From Leptolyngbya sp. SIO1E4 (GTDB taxonomy: Bacteria > Cyanobacteriota > Cyanobacteriia > Phormidesmidales > Phormidesmidaceae), in the NCBI GenBank assembly GCA_010672825.2, contig JAAHFU020000005.1:62001-126000 (forward strand): 64,000 nt of DNA, given 5' to 3'. The position numbers and the translations under genes are program-made. The notes under the pieces were generated by a model. That model made no database searches and was not told the origin of the DNA. It was given only the letters and a program-made list of their open reading frames with translations. This document shows, piece after piece, positions 1 to 8,681 of the stretch; positions within the stretch are counted from its first letter, which is position 1; each line of letters starts with the position of its first letter.

Positions 1-684
1 CCCTTCTAGGGTGGTTCCAGGGTCAATGCGCACCTCTTCATTGTTCGGGGGCGCGGCCAAGTTGTATTGGTTCCCAGCACTGTCGACGATCACCATACTG
101 TCAACCCGATTCAGCTCAATCGGATTCTTATAGCCATTGGTTACGGTGAGATCGGCCACGATGCTGTTATCAGTAAACGTCAGCCCTGTGAGTTGAGCGG
201 TAGAGCCGTTGGGATGATTGATTTGCAGATCAACCGCTGGTGCTGGGGGTAAATTACTGCGGCTGGCCTGGGAGGGCTGGGCATCAGAGCCGATCGCACT
301 TTGAGCGTCGGCTTCAGAACTTGCTGCTTCAGGCACCGTCTCTTCAGGAACGCTGCCTTCAGAGTCTGCCCCATCAGGAATGGTCTCTACAGCTTCGGAT
401 TCAGAAGTGGAGGGGGAAACGGCGGCTTCTTGAGGAGGGCGCCGGGCGAACAAAAACCAGCCGATCCCCACTAGCCCTAGCAAAGCCATTGACACCATTC
501 CGAACAGAAACCCTCGCAATGCTCCCCCTGACTGGGGTGGAGCTGGGGGCTGATCAGAGTAATAACTCCAGTCGTTACTGGCGGGGCGGGTATTGCCGTT
601 ATGAATGGCGCGATCGGAGATCCCATCTTGGGCAGGCTGGGGAACGTCAGCTTCGTAGGAATTGTGCTCTTTTGGATATGTCAT
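1..684 (-). CDS. Membrane-anchored protein with acidic linker and Ig-like extracellular domain (3' part outside window)
   Basis: The reading frame opens at an ATG (682-684, reverse strand) and stays open to the window edge, giving 228 codons without a stop, so the gene is truncated by the window and not by mutation. The visible order is a polar N-terminus (about 1-52), one strong membrane segment (about 55-78, GFLFGMVSMALLGLVGIGWF), then a Ser/Glu/Ala/Pro-rich linker (about 85-145), then a beta-strand-rich segment with alternating hydrophobic residues (QLTGLTFTDNSIVADLTVTN). That last part resembles the Ig-like beta-sandwich domains of the DUF4352 type, but I cannot assign it. Likely topology is N-terminus in, domain out. 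Function unknown. The long open frames on the plus strand across this stretch are shadows. Confidence 0.7.
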   Translation of the reverse strand, partial: MTYPKEHNSYEADVPQPAQDGISDRAIHNGNTRPASNDWSYYSDQPPAPPQSGGALRGFLFGMVSMALLGLVGIGWFLFARRPPQEAAVSPSTSESEAVETIPDGADSEGSVPEETVPEAASSEADAQSAIGSDAQPSQASRSNLPPAPAVDLQINHPNGSTAQLTGLTFTDNSIVADLTVTNGYKNPIELNRVDSMVIVDSAGNQYNLAAPPNNEEVRIDPGTTLEG

Positions 685-1071
685 AACAGTTTTTTTGAAT
701 GCGGGTTGCAGTGGGTTTAACGAGCATCTTGATCGTCGCTGTAGACTCTCTGTCTTCATTGAGAGAGAGGCAAGTTTAAGGTCAGGTTAATGAGGTGAAT
801 TCCCTCAAAAAATGCTGCAGCGCCGTAATTGAATTAGAGTCAGTCAGACAACACAAAATGTACAGATAGTTGCGATCAGATTAACTTGATCGCAATTGAA
901 AAGATGTCTCAAGAAATGATCATTTTATTTTTGTAGACATAGCAAATTCAAGGCTGTGACCGATACTCCAATGGCGACGAAACCTCTTTTTCGTTATTTT
1001 GAGAACGAGCATTAAAACGCATGAGGCCATCGCCTGGCTTAGAGGCATTCTCACATGGAGGAAACAAAAAA
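685..1071. other. Divergent intergenic region with a 26 bp interrupted palindrome
   Basis: This 387 bp AT-richer gap separates a leftward and a rightward gene, so it should hold both promoters. The one clear structure is the perfect inverted repeat at 870-895. Nothing else coding or RNA-like was recognised. Confidence 0.5.
870..895. promoter_or_regulatory. Perfect inverted repeat, candidate operator
   Basis: TTGCGATCA (870-878) and TGATCGCAA (887-895) are exact reverse complements separated by 8 bp. The 17 bp centre-to-centre spacing and the position between divergent genes fit a dimeric repressor site better than a terminator, since there is no T-run. The arms contain part of the HIP1 octamer, which is abundant in this genome and might explain them by chance. 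Confidence 0.35.
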
Positions 1072-1440
1072 ATGGATTCTGAGAAAGTGCGCTTTCGAGA
1101 CGACATCGTCCATTGCCTGAATCAGGTGGCGCCCGTTAACGCTCGCGCTATGTTTGGCGGCTATGGTCTTTACATTGAAGGGGTGATGTTTGCCTTGATC
1201 GCATACAACACGCTGTACTTCAAAGTGGATGACAGCAACCGGCAAGACTTTGTTGAAGCGGGTATGGGGCCATTCGTCTATGACGGCAAAGGCAAACCTG
1301 TTCAAATGTCTTACTATCAGATTCCAGACGAGGTACTTCACGATGTCACCCGCTTAGCAGCATGGGTAGAGAAGGCCCACAGTGTAGGCCGTCGCGCTAA
1401 GCAAGCGAAATCCCGACGGCGCGCTCGGGTGCAATCGTAG
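1072..1440 (+). CDS. TfoX N-terminal domain family protein
   Basis: A 122-residue protein made of a single TfoX-N domain; the family name comes from the Haemophilus competence regulator, but stand-alone TfoX-N proteins have no established biochemical role. Recognisable pieces are the ARAMFGGYGLYIEG segment near residue 24, the FALIAYNTLYFKVDD strand and the PFVYDGKGKPVQMSYYQIP segment. The C-terminus is basic (RRAKQAKSRRRARVQS), which could contact nucleic acid. The frame is open from an ATG at 1021, but I chose ATG 1072 because GGAGGA (1057-1062) sits 9 bp upstream and homology begins there. Single gene, upstream of a co-directional RNA methyltransferase 120 bp away. Confidence 0.8.
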   Translation: MDSEKVRFRDDIVHCLNQVAPVNARAMFGGYGLYIEGVMFALIAYNTLYFKVDDSNRQDFVEAGMGPFVYDGKGKPVQMSYYQIPDEVLHDVTRLAAWVEKAHSVGRRAKQAKSRRRARVQS

Positions 1441-1562
1441 GTTGTTGGTTGAGTTGGCGTGAAGACTCCTGTGCAGGTGGGAGCCTGGATTAAATAGCGA
1501 TGGGCAAAGCTGCGCCGTATAATCGCAGTCTTGATGATCATTGCTTTATATCGGGTCTATTC

Positions 1563-2342
1563 ATGGTGCGCCCATCCCTTGAACACATTCGAATTGTGCT
1601 GGTGGAGCCTGCAGGGGCTTTGAATGTGGGGTCAGCAGCACGGATTATGGCCAATATGGGGCTGACTCAGCTCGTGCTGGTGAACCCTCACTGTGATCCG
1701 CTGGGAGATGAAGCAAGGCGCATGGCGGTTCACGCGGCAAACTTGCTGACCCAGGCCACGGTGGTGAAGACCTTGCCGGAGGCTTTGACCGGCTGTGTAC
1801 GGGCGATCGCAACCACAGCCCGACCCCGGACCCTAGACGTGCCGTTAGAACTGCCTGAGGTCGCCTTACCCTGGCTTTTGCGAGAACCAGAGACAGAGGT
1901 CGCGACAGCCCTCATCTTTGGCCCAGAAGATCGCGGCTTGAGTAATGAAGAACTCAATTACGCCCAGCGGTTTGTTTGCATTCCCAGTGATGCCGACTAT
2001 CCGTCGTTAAACCTAGCCCAGGCGATCGCCCTCTGCTGTTACGAGCTGGCGCGCACGACCCAACCCAGAGTTCAGGGGCAAGCGGCAGCCGCTTCAACGC
2101 CTGTGCTTGAAACAGCCCCGTTAGAAAAATTAGAGGGGTTTTATCACCATTTAGAGTCGGTTTTGCTCAAAATTGGATATCTTTATCCCCATACTGTCGG
2201 CAGTCGCATGGAGAAATTTCGCCGTTTCTTTTTGCGAGCTGCGCCCACTCAGCAGGAATTAGCTATGCTTAGAGGGATTTTGCGGCAGGTGGAGTGGGCA
2301 CTTAAACAGGCCAGCAATCGTACCCCTGGGGCTGGAGACTGA
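1563..2342 (+). CDS. TrmJ-like SPOUT RNA methyltransferase
   Basis: SAM-dependent RNA 2'-O-methyltransferase of the SpoU/TrmH superfamily, closest in layout to TrmJ (tRNA Cm32/Um32). Family motifs are in order: IRIVLVEPAGALNVGSAAR near residue 10 (motif 1 with the Asn-Val-Gly-Ser and Arg), ALIFGPEDRGLSNEEL in the middle (motif 2), and IPSDADYPSLNLAQAIALCCYEL (motif 3, part of the trefoil knot that binds SAM). A helical C-terminal extension of about 80 residues, as in TrmJ, carries the segment KIGYLYPHTVGSRMEKFRRF. The frame extends upstream to ATG 1500, but the methyltransferase homology starts right after ATG 1563. The exact target (tRNA or rRNA) cannot be told from sequence. Confidence 0.88.
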   Translation: MVRPSLEHIRIVLVEPAGALNVGSAARIMANMGLTQLVLVNPHCDPLGDEARRMAVHAANLLTQATVVKTLPEALTGCVRAIATTARPRTLDVPLELPEVALPWLLREPETEVATALIFGPEDRGLSNEELNYAQRFVCIPSDADYPSLNLAQAIALCCYELARTTQPRVQGQAAAASTPVLETAPLEKLEGFYHHLESVLLKIGYLYPHTVGSRMEKFRRFFLRAAPTQQELAMLRGILRQVEWALKQASNRTPGAGD

Positions 2343-2392
2343 ATCAGCCTCCCATGACGAAACGCGTTGCTGACGCAATAGGATAAAACACG

Positions 2393-4189
2393 ATGGCAGA
2401 GAACAGAAATTCCTCTAACAACGGTCACTCACCGTTTCGTCGATATGTCCCCCCCGCGAGCAACGGTCACCGGACGCAGACTGGGCAAGTTACCCCATTT
2501 CCCCATCGGCCCAGGTCTTCTCCCCAAACCAGGTCTTCTCCCCAAAATCATCAACCCCCGCTCTCTGAGTCATCTCGACGCAGTCGTTCTGTTCGTAACC
2601 GGTGGCGGCAATGGGTCAATGCTTCTACTCCCCCCAACGTTTCTGGAGAGCCCCGTCAACCGCCTCAGCCCGCCTCGGCCCAACCGCCCTCGGCTCAACC
2701 AAGGCCCCCTCGTCAGCCACCAACCCAGGCCGGAGATAGCAAGCCCTCAGCCCCTTTAGAGGGGGTTCAAACTCCCTGGCCTCATCCGTCGCTTCCTCGC
2801 CCCACCGCTTTTACGCAACATTCCCCAGGGCAGCCCATTCAAGGGGGGCGGGGGCGGCCCGTTAAGGTCCCTCCCCCAGGTCAGAGTCCTCGTCCTGGGG
2901 TGGGGGCTCCCTCCCGGCAGCAGCCCTCCCCTGTCTCCAATAAAGTGACGCCCCTGCGGCGTCAGCCCCGGCGACCTGCTTCCAGTGAAGAGACCGTCAT
3001 CAAGGGCCTGCCTCGCCGCGATCGCCATTCCCCCCGTCGCCGCTCTCGACAAGCCCCCCGTCCGGTTCTCTATGGCATTCGTTTACTGATTGTCGGCACG
3101 GGGATTGCTGCCATTACAGGCACCATTCTCTCGACCCTGAATCCAGGCAGAGAGGCGGCGGTTTCAGAGTCTTTGGGGCAGGGGGCAGCGGTGACCACCC
3201 CTCAACCAGGGCGGCGCAATTCATCCGCTTCAGCATTGTCAGCACCGCTCCCCCTGGCCGAAGAGCTGGCCTATCTTGAAACAGATTTAGTGGCCCTGGA
3301 GGCAATGACCCCGGGGTTAACCCAGTTTGTCTTTTTCTATGATCTGGACACGGGTAACTATGTGGATCTCAATGGTACCAGTGCCGTTTCGGCAGCTAGC
3401 ACCATTAAGATGCCAATTTTGGTAGCGTTCTTAGAGGCTGTAGATGCAGGTACCGTGCAGCTAAATCAGGCCATCACCCTCCGAGAAGACATGATTGCGG
3501 GGGGATCTGGCGAGATGCAAACCCATGAAATGGGTCGCCAGTATACGGCGTTAGAGGTGGCCACAGAGATGATCATCAGCAGTGATAACACCGCCACCAA
3601 CCTGATTATCGACCTCTTGGGCGGAACCGAGCGCCTCAACCAACAGTTTCAGGCATGGGGGCTGGAGTCTACCGTGCTCCGCAATCTCCTGCCAGATCTA
3701 GATGGCACCAACACCACCAGCTCGGCTGATTTGGTCAAGCTGATGGCGTTGGTCGATCAAGGGGCGCTGTTGGGGTTGCGATCGCGCGATCGGCTGTTCA
3801 GCATTATGCAGCGCACCTACAACCGCACCTTAATTCCCGACGGCTTGGGCGATGGCGAGGCGGTCGTCTTCAATAAAACCGGTGACATTGGGGCTGCCCT
3901 GGGTGATATTGCCCTGATTGATGCCGCCAACGGCAAACGCTATCTCTTGGGAATTTTGGTTACTCGGCCCCATAATGATGGACGCGCCAACGAGTTAATT
4001 CGGCGGGTGTCCGGGCGCATCCATGAAGAAATGAATCAGCCGGTTAGCCCCCTGGGGGGCGGTGTCCCTTCCGCATCACCGTCTGAGCCCTCCCAAACAG
4101 AGGAGGCCATGCCTAGCGAACCGGACGGAGAAACCTACACTCTGCCTGGCACCGATTCTAACGCCACCCCCGATGTGCCTAGAGGATAG
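2393..4189 (+). CDS. Class A beta-lactamase-fold serine hydrolase with Pro-rich cytoplasmic region
   Basis: A 598-residue protein: a very Pro/Gln/Arg-rich low-complexity N-terminus (1-225), one membrane segment (about 227-247), then a class A beta-lactamase-type domain (about 290-550) expected outside the membrane, and an acidic tail. Catalytic motifs are present: S336-T-I-K339 (SxxK), S397-D-N399 and K495-T-G. The Glu166-containing omega-loop motif of true class A beta-lactamases is not visible (the region reads LPDLDGTNTTSSAD), so deacylation as in a resistance enzyme is doubtful. A penicillin-interacting D,D-peptidase or esterase role in peptidoglycan is more likely. The Pro-rich half could be a protein-interaction or wall-spanning part if the topology is reversed. 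Confidence 0.82.
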   Translation: MAENRNSSNNGHSPFRRYVPPASNGHRTQTGQVTPFPHRPRSSPQTRSSPQNHQPPLSESSRRSRSVRNRWRQWVNASTPPNVSGEPRQPPQPASAQPPSAQPRPPRQPPTQAGDSKPSAPLEGVQTPWPHPSLPRPTAFTQHSPGQPIQGGRGRPVKVPPPGQSPRPGVGAPSRQQPSPVSNKVTPLRRQPRRPASSEETVIKGLPRRDRHSPRRRSRQAPRPVLYGIRLLIVGTGIAAITGTILSTLNPGREAAVSESLGQGAAVTTPQPGRRNSSASALSAPLPLAEELAYLETDLVALEAMTPGLTQFVFFYDLDTGNYVDLNGTSAVSAASTIKMPILVAFLEAVDAGTVQLNQAITLREDMIAGGSGEMQTHEMGRQYTALEVATEMIISSDNTATNLIIDLLGGTERLNQQFQAWGLESTVLRNLLPDLDGTNTTSSADLVKLMALVDQGALLGLRSRDRLFSIMQRTYNRTLIPDGLGDGEAVVFNKTGDIGAALGDIALIDAANGKRYLLGILVTRPHNDGRANELIRRVSGRIHEEMNQPVSPLGGGVPSASPSEPSQTEEAMPSEPDGETYTLPGTDSNATPDVPRG

Positions 4190-4203
4190 GCCTTCTCTAG
4201 GCA
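4176..4203 (+). terminator. Hairpin overlapping the stop of the serine hydrolase gene
   Basis: TGCCTAGAG (4176-4184) pairs perfectly with CTCTAGGCA (4195-4203) across a 10-nt loop. The stop codon lies in the loop. There is only a weak T-rich run after it, so it may be a terminator or an mRNA 3'-end stabiliser. Confidence 0.4.
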
Positions 4204-4285
4204 GCCTTTATGGTGAGTGAACGACCGCTGGGTCAAAACAGGGGCTAGGGTATGGAGTTAGGATGCGTTTACCCAGCCTATGATC
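4201..4285 (-). repeat. Degenerate copy of the TATAGC/CCCTAGACCCC dispersed repeat
   Basis: Read on the reverse strand this gap preserves the order of the intact copies: an AGCCTTT..GAGTGA end, a GGTCAAAACAGGGGCTAGGG core and a CAGCCTATG end, with many substitutions. It is assigned by eye against the intact copies at 20545 and 34941. Confidence 0.45.
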
Positions 4286-4343
4286 TGAGGCTTGACAGGG
4301 TATAAGAGCGCTCAGTCACAAACGAATTGTTTCTCAGAATTCA

Positions 4344-5990
4344 GTGAACGCAGAACACAACCCCCAACCTGACCGGGAGAGCCATAAGCGCCTGCTCATC
4401 CGATTAATCCCCTATATCGGCTTACTGATTTGGACGCTACCCCTGCTCATCCTGAATAGTTCACAGCAGAGCCTGATGGCATTTGACGAGGTGCACTATG
4501 CCAGCCGGGCTCGACTGATGATTGAATCAGAAAACTGGATTAACCCGTGGCTAGAACCACACCATAAAACACCGGGGTATTATTGGCTGGTGGCTGCTTC
4601 ATTTAAAGTCTTTGGGATGACTGAAAACGCAGCCAGATTTCCAAATTTAGTGTCTGGGTTGCTGGCGACTTTCATTCTCTATGAGATAGGTAAATTACTA
4701 TTCAACAACAGAGTTGGATTTCTCGCCGCCCTGATTCTCAGCACCCAGTTTATTTGGACACAATACAGTCGCTTATCTGCCCCTGATATTCCGATGGTTT
4801 TGCTCGTTCTTCTCGGGATATTGTCACTGCTGAAAGCAGAATCTTCGGCTCAAAAAAGATCATGGCATTTTTTAGCTGGCATCAGTTTAGGGCTCGGCTT
4901 TTTTGTCAGAAGCTATGTTTCTTTTTTGCCGATTATTGCGTTGCTGCCCTATCTCGTATTAAACAACCGCAGACATCGGCATCTGAATGATTGGGCCCTC
5001 TACCTGGGGGTTCTCTTTGGGTTCTCTCCCACGGTTCTGTGGCTACTACTCGAATGGACACAGTACCAGGTTCTGAGTTTTCAGCGACTCTTCGATTTCA
5101 CCGTGAGTTTGACCACTAAAGATCGCCATGGGGGCGGCTGGCATTACTATCTGTGGAATGTCCCTTTAAATGCATTTCCCTGGAGTTTATTTGCCCTTGC
5201 AGGCATGGGGCTTGTTTGGCAAAAAACCACGTTCCGGTATCGAATGTTGTGCCTTGGCTACCCGCTATTGCTGCTGCTACAAATCAGTGTAGTGGGGACT
5301 CGAACGCCACGCTATTCACTGGGTCTTTATCCTTTTTTGGCCCTTCATGCAGGCGTTTCGTTGGAGTGGTTACGACAGAGATATTTCCAGAAAGAAGCCT
5401 CTGGAAAACGGGTGATCCAAGGGCTGAGCTATGGCTTCAGTGGGTTAGGAATCATCCTCATCGGTCTGAGTTTTATGCGATCCCCCATCGTGGCTGCCAT
5501 TCCTGATGCTGAGGAATACTTGAGCGATCGCGTGATGTATGCGGTGTTTCTCCTGGGGCTAGCCTGGTTAGGAGCCGCAGTGATCTTTCATTTTCGCAAA
5601 GATTGGAGCGGGGCTCAGTATTGGCTGGCGACGCTGCTGATGGGGCCTTGGTTATTTCTGGCGCTTTTTAGCTCCTCTGGGCTGCTCAGCAACTACAATG
5701 CCGAAATCAAATCCTTTGTGGAACGAGAAGACGTTACCCAGATACTTCAAAACAACTCGGTTCACTTCATCTGGGTAGACAAAGAGTTTGCCAATAAGCG
5801 CTTATTGAATTTCTACACCCCCCACATCGGCCAGTACTATGATGACTTTCAACAGTTTGATCAAAGCGGTTATGTCTGGGCGAAAGTAGAGCCCGAGAAT
5901 TCTGCCTTAATTGAGCAGTGCCAGGCGATCGGGGATGTTCGGGGCTGGAAACTGGTGTATGTTGTCGATACCTGTAATCAGCCTCGATAA
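4344..5990 (+). CDS. ArnT/PMT-type (GT39-like) membrane glycosyltransferase
   Basis: A 548-residue polytopic membrane protein with about 11-13 hydrophobic segments. The first membrane helix (about 19-37) is followed by the loop FDEVHYASRARLM (about 47-59), where the acidic pair matches the conserved first-loop catalytic Asp/Glu of the GT-C fold (ArnT, PMT, Stt3-like). The segment HHKTPGYYWLVAASFKVFG is the usual second signature of dolichyl/undecaprenyl-phosphate-sugar transferases. It should transfer a lipid-linked sugar to lipid A, protein or another acceptor on the periplasmic side. The start is GTG 4344; there is no strong ribosome site. The next gene starts 2 bp after its stop, so the two are translationally linked. 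The sugar and acceptor are unknown. Confidence 0.85.
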   Translation: MNAEHNPQPDRESHKRLLIRLIPYIGLLIWTLPLLILNSSQQSLMAFDEVHYASRARLMIESENWINPWLEPHHKTPGYYWLVAASFKVFGMTENAARFPNLVSGLLATFILYEIGKLLFNNRVGFLAALILSTQFIWTQYSRLSAPDIPMVLLVLLGILSLLKAESSAQKRSWHFLAGISLGLGFFVRSYVSFLPIIALLPYLVLNNRRHRHLNDWALYLGVLFGFSPTVLWLLLEWTQYQVLSFQRLFDFTVSLTTKDRHGGGWHYYLWNVPLNAFPWSLFALAGMGLVWQKTTFRYRMLCLGYPLLLLLQISVVGTRTPRYSLGLYPFLALHAGVSLEWLRQRYFQKEASGKRVIQGLSYGFSGLGIILIGLSFMRSPIVAAIPDAEEYLSDRVMYAVFLLGLAWLGAAVIFHFRKDWSGAQYWLATLLMGPWLFLALFSSSGLLSNYNAEIKSFVEREDVTQILQNNSVHFIWVDKEFANKRLLNFYTPHIGQYYDDFQQFDQSGYVWAKVEPENSALIEQCQAIGDVRGWKLVYVVDTCNQPR

Positions 5991-5992
5991 CG

Positions 5993-6670
5993 ATGCAGCT
6001 TGATGCGGTGGTGCCTTGGGGGCGAACCCTGGAAGAATATCGGCGGATGTTTAACCTGTCAGCGGCAGACCTGGGCCGAAAAATTCTGGGCTGCGGCGAT
6101 GGCCCCGCCAGCTTTAATGCAGAGATGGCGGCGTTAGGACATTCTGTTGTCTCCATTGACCCGATTTATCAATTTTCTGCAGAGCAGATAGAGCAGCGGG
6201 TTCGTGCCACCTATGACCCCATTATTTCCCAGGCGAAGCAAAACGCACATCGCTACGTTTGGACACAGTTCCAAGATGCGGATGGGTTGGGCCAGGCTCG
6301 GCTGGCGGCAATGGAAATTTTTTTGGCGGATTATGAGGTCGGCAAAGCTGCAGGGCGTTACTTAAATCAATCCTTGCCCCAGTTAGCCTTGCCGGAGGAT
6401 GCCTATGACTTGTGTGTGTGTTCTCACTTGCTGTTCTTGTATTCAGAGCAGTTGTCCCTTGATTTTCACCTGAGTTCAATTGACGAACTCCTGCGCGTGG
6501 CGTTAGAGGTTCGTATTTTCCCGTTATTGACCCTCGATTGTGCCCCCTACCCCTATCTGGAGCGCGTCATTCAGGCACTCTCAAGCCGGGGCTTCGGCGT
6601 CTCTGTTGAGCCCGTCAGCTATGAATTTCAGAAAGGGGGAAATCAAATGCTGAAAATCAGGCGAGGGTAA
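5993..6670 (+). CDS. Rossmann-fold SAM-methyltransferase-like protein
   Basis: A 225-residue protein whose ATG lies 2 bp after the stop of the glycosyltransferase, indicating one operon. Near residue 30 it has KILGCGDGPASFNAEMAALG followed by a strand ending in SIDPIYQ, matching methyltransferase motif I (GxGxG-like) and the acidic end of strand beta2 that binds the SAM ribose. Later YDLCVCSHLLFLYSEQLSLD looks like motif IV/post-I, and LLRVALEVRIFPLL like the following helix-strand. No substrate can be read. Coupling to a GT39-type enzyme suggests, as inference only, modification of the same glycan or lipid. Confidence 0.6.
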   Translation: MQLDAVVPWGRTLEEYRRMFNLSAADLGRKILGCGDGPASFNAEMAALGHSVVSIDPIYQFSAEQIEQRVRATYDPIISQAKQNAHRYVWTQFQDADGLGQARLAAMEIFLADYEVGKAAGRYLNQSLPQLALPEDAYDLCVCSHLLFLYSEQLSLDFHLSSIDELLRVALEVRIFPLLTLDCAPYPYLERVIQALSSRGFGVSVEPVSYEFQKGGNQMLKIRRG

Positions 6671-6696
6671 TTTTTTGAGACCCGATCTCCGGCCCG

Positions 6697-6754
6697 ATCC
6701 CCGGTTTTGGGTAAAGCCCTGATGTTGCAATCTTTTCCGGCAGAAACCGGGGAT
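6697..6754. terminator. Bidirectional terminator-like inverted repeat between convergent genes
   Basis: ATCCCCGGTTT (6697-6707) and AAACCGGGGAT (6744-6754) are perfect 11-bp complements with a 36-nt loop, in the 97 bp between two convergent genes. Position and symmetry fit a shared transcript end. Confidence 0.5.
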
Positions 6755-6767
6755 TTAACCCTCCTTG

Positions 6768-7523
6768 TTATTTTTTGGAGGCAGGGCGATCGCCCGCTTC
6801 TGCCCCTTCGCCATACGCAACATTGATCTGCACGCGCTGCTCGTAGAGGCGGTTCATCCATTTAGGGTCGATGCCGAGGTGATACATCACCTTTAACGTC
6901 TGGTTGAGAACTGCCTGGCGATAAACACCGCGACTCTGGAAACGGCGGGCCGAGGTGATCACCGTTCCTGGGAGCATGACGGGTGCCCCATAGCGACCCA
7001 GGCGTTGGCTCAGAACGGTATCTTCAAAAATATCCATATCGGGGACGCCGCCAATTTCCAGCAGCAGCGATCGCCGGGCAAAGATGCAGTGATCGAGATA
7101 CAAAATTCGTGCCGAGCGAGGCCGGACCGTGGTGGAATACCAGGAGGTATATCGCAGCAGCCAATGATCCCAGTCAAACTGATGCCGAAAGCCCCCCCAC
7201 ATCGTTAATGGATCTCGCAAGGCTTTATCCACAAGCGTCAGAGCCTTTTCAGGGGGCAGCAGGGTGGCTGGATGATGTAATAGCACCGCTTCTCCCTGAC
7301 TTGCCTCAATCCCAATGCTTAAGCGTTGAGCGCGGTTTTGCGCTGCAGACTCAATGATCTGGATTTGAGGTACCTGGGTCAACACCTCTAAAGTGCCATC
7401 CTGACTCGGGCTGACCACCGCAATAATTTCTTTCTCACCCCGTTGAGCCAGCAGATTCTCCACAATCTTGGGGAGGTATCCATGGCGCAACTCGTTTAAG
7501 CAGGGCAACACAACTGAAATCAC
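6768..7523 (-). CDS. Family 2 glycosyltransferase (TIGR04283-like)
   Basis: A 251-residue GT-A fold enzyme without membrane segments. The N-terminus MISVVLPCLNE is the typical GT2 start, followed by nucleotide-binding strands (IIAVVSPSQDGT). The acidic metal site, usually DxD, would be expected near LHHPATLLPP, where it is not a clean match (HHP in place of an Asp-x-Asp). The later segment GGVPDMDIFEDTVLSQRLGRYG has the ED motif that supplies the catalytic base. It resembles the small glycosyltransferases often found near arsenosugar or hopanoid-linked genes, but no such neighbours are here. Sugar donor unknown. The start ATG 7523 has no alternative nearby. Confidence 0.78.
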   Translation of the reverse strand: MISVVLPCLNELRHGYLPKIVENLLAQRGEKEIIAVVSPSQDGTLEVLTQVPQIQIIESAAQNRAQRLSIGIEASQGEAVLLHHPATLLPPEKALTLVDKALRDPLTMWGGFRHQFDWDHWLLRYTSWYSTTVRPRSARILYLDHCIFARRSLLLEIGGVPDMDIFEDTVLSQRLGRYGAPVMLPGTVITSARRFQSRGVYRQAVLNQTLKVMYHLGIDPKWMNRLYEQRVQINVAYGEGAEAGDRPASKK

Positions 7524-7667
7524 AATCCACCCTTTCGCGACAACGTGCTCTTTAGAAGTAAAGCTTAAGCAATCCCGGTGTGGAGAGAAAATCGTTTAGG
7601 CTGCAAACCTGAGTATGTTTAACTGAGAACTTCAAGATATTATTGCCCTTTATCTTGCTTTACACCG

Positions 7668-8408
7668 ATGACAACCCTTCAGGTGGAAATTCATCCAGAC
7701 CGCGCTGCCCTCGTGGCACGATCGCTGACGCTGGTGACAGAGCGGATCCGCACTGCGATCACCGAACGGGGCACCTGCGCGCTGGCGCTAGCAGGGGGCA
7801 GCACTCCGAAGCCCTTATACGAAGCCTTAGCACAGGAAGACTTGCCCTGGGCTCAACTGCACATTTTTTGGGGAGATGAGCGCTATGTCCCGGTTGAGCA
7901 CCCAGACAGCAATGCTGGCATGGCCAAAGCAGCCTGGTTAGATCAGGTGCCGATTCCGGCCCAACAGGTGCACATCACGCCGACCCATTTTGCACAGCCA
8001 GCAGAGGCCGCTGCTCAATATGAGCAGACCTTGCGCCAGGCCATGGGCGCTGACTGGCCCTCGTTTGATATCGTCTTGCTAGGCATCGGAGATGACGCCC
8101 ATACGGCTTCGCTGTTTCCCCATACGGCGGCTCTGAAGGTGAGCGATCGCCTAGTCACCGTTGGCGAAAAGTCAGGTGCTCCGCGCATTACCTTTACGGC
8201 ACCCCTGATTAATCAAAGCCGGTGTGTCATATTTTTAGTATCGGGTCACAACAAACAGACCGCGCTCACTCAAATTTTTGCACCCGAGGCATCAGAAGAC
8301 ACTTTTCCGGCTCGTAAAATTCGTCCCCAAGGCGAACTTTGGTGGCTGCTGGACTCAGATGCTGGAGAAGCGGTCTCCTCCCTTGCCGGAGTCAAGATTT
8401 TCTCGTAA
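7668..8408 (+). CDS. pgl: 6-phosphogluconolactonase
   Basis: Hydrolyses 6-phosphogluconolactone to 6-phosphogluconate in the oxidative pentose phosphate pathway, the main dark NADPH source of cyanobacteria. The 246 residues match the usual size. Signature parts are LALAGGSTPKPLYEAL (about 37-52, phosphate-binding), FWGDERYVPVEHPDSNAGM (active-site region with the conserved acidic and Arg residues) and GIGDDAHTASLFPHT (conserved Asp and His). Start ATG 7668 is the first in the frame and fits the family N-terminus. It is a single gene here, not linked to zwf or gnd. A 273 bp gap follows with no recognised feature. Confidence 0.95.
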   Translation: MTTLQVEIHPDRAALVARSLTLVTERIRTAITERGTCALALAGGSTPKPLYEALAQEDLPWAQLHIFWGDERYVPVEHPDSNAGMAKAAWLDQVPIPAQQVHITPTHFAQPAEAAAQYEQTLRQAMGADWPSFDIVLLGIGDDAHTASLFPHTAALKVSDRLVTVGEKSGAPRITFTAPLINQSRCVIFLVSGHNKQTALTQIFAPEASEDTFPARKIRPQGELWWLLDSDAGEAVSSLAGVKIFS

Positions 8409-8681
8409 GGGTCTTTTTAGGTAATTTTTGCATAAGAGCACTGTAACATTGGGTATTCTGCAGGTGACCTGATGAAGGTATGAAAACAGCCTTATCGGGC
8501 AATAAAACAAACATCTGCAGAAATGTGATAGTTGCAGTCAATAATTTGCCTTTTTTGCAACATTTTGCCTGAGGGCAGTCATTTCTTTAACAATTTCCCG
8601 TTTTGGCTCAATACTGCTGTAATACTTTGAACAGGGTTGTAATGCTGTCTTTTATGATGGTCGCAGGATAAAGGTGTCACT

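Noticed and set aside
240-686. 148-residue plus-strand open frame at the window start
   Set aside because: Shadow of the leftward membrane-anchored protein, whose frame shows a membrane helix and conserved strand pattern.
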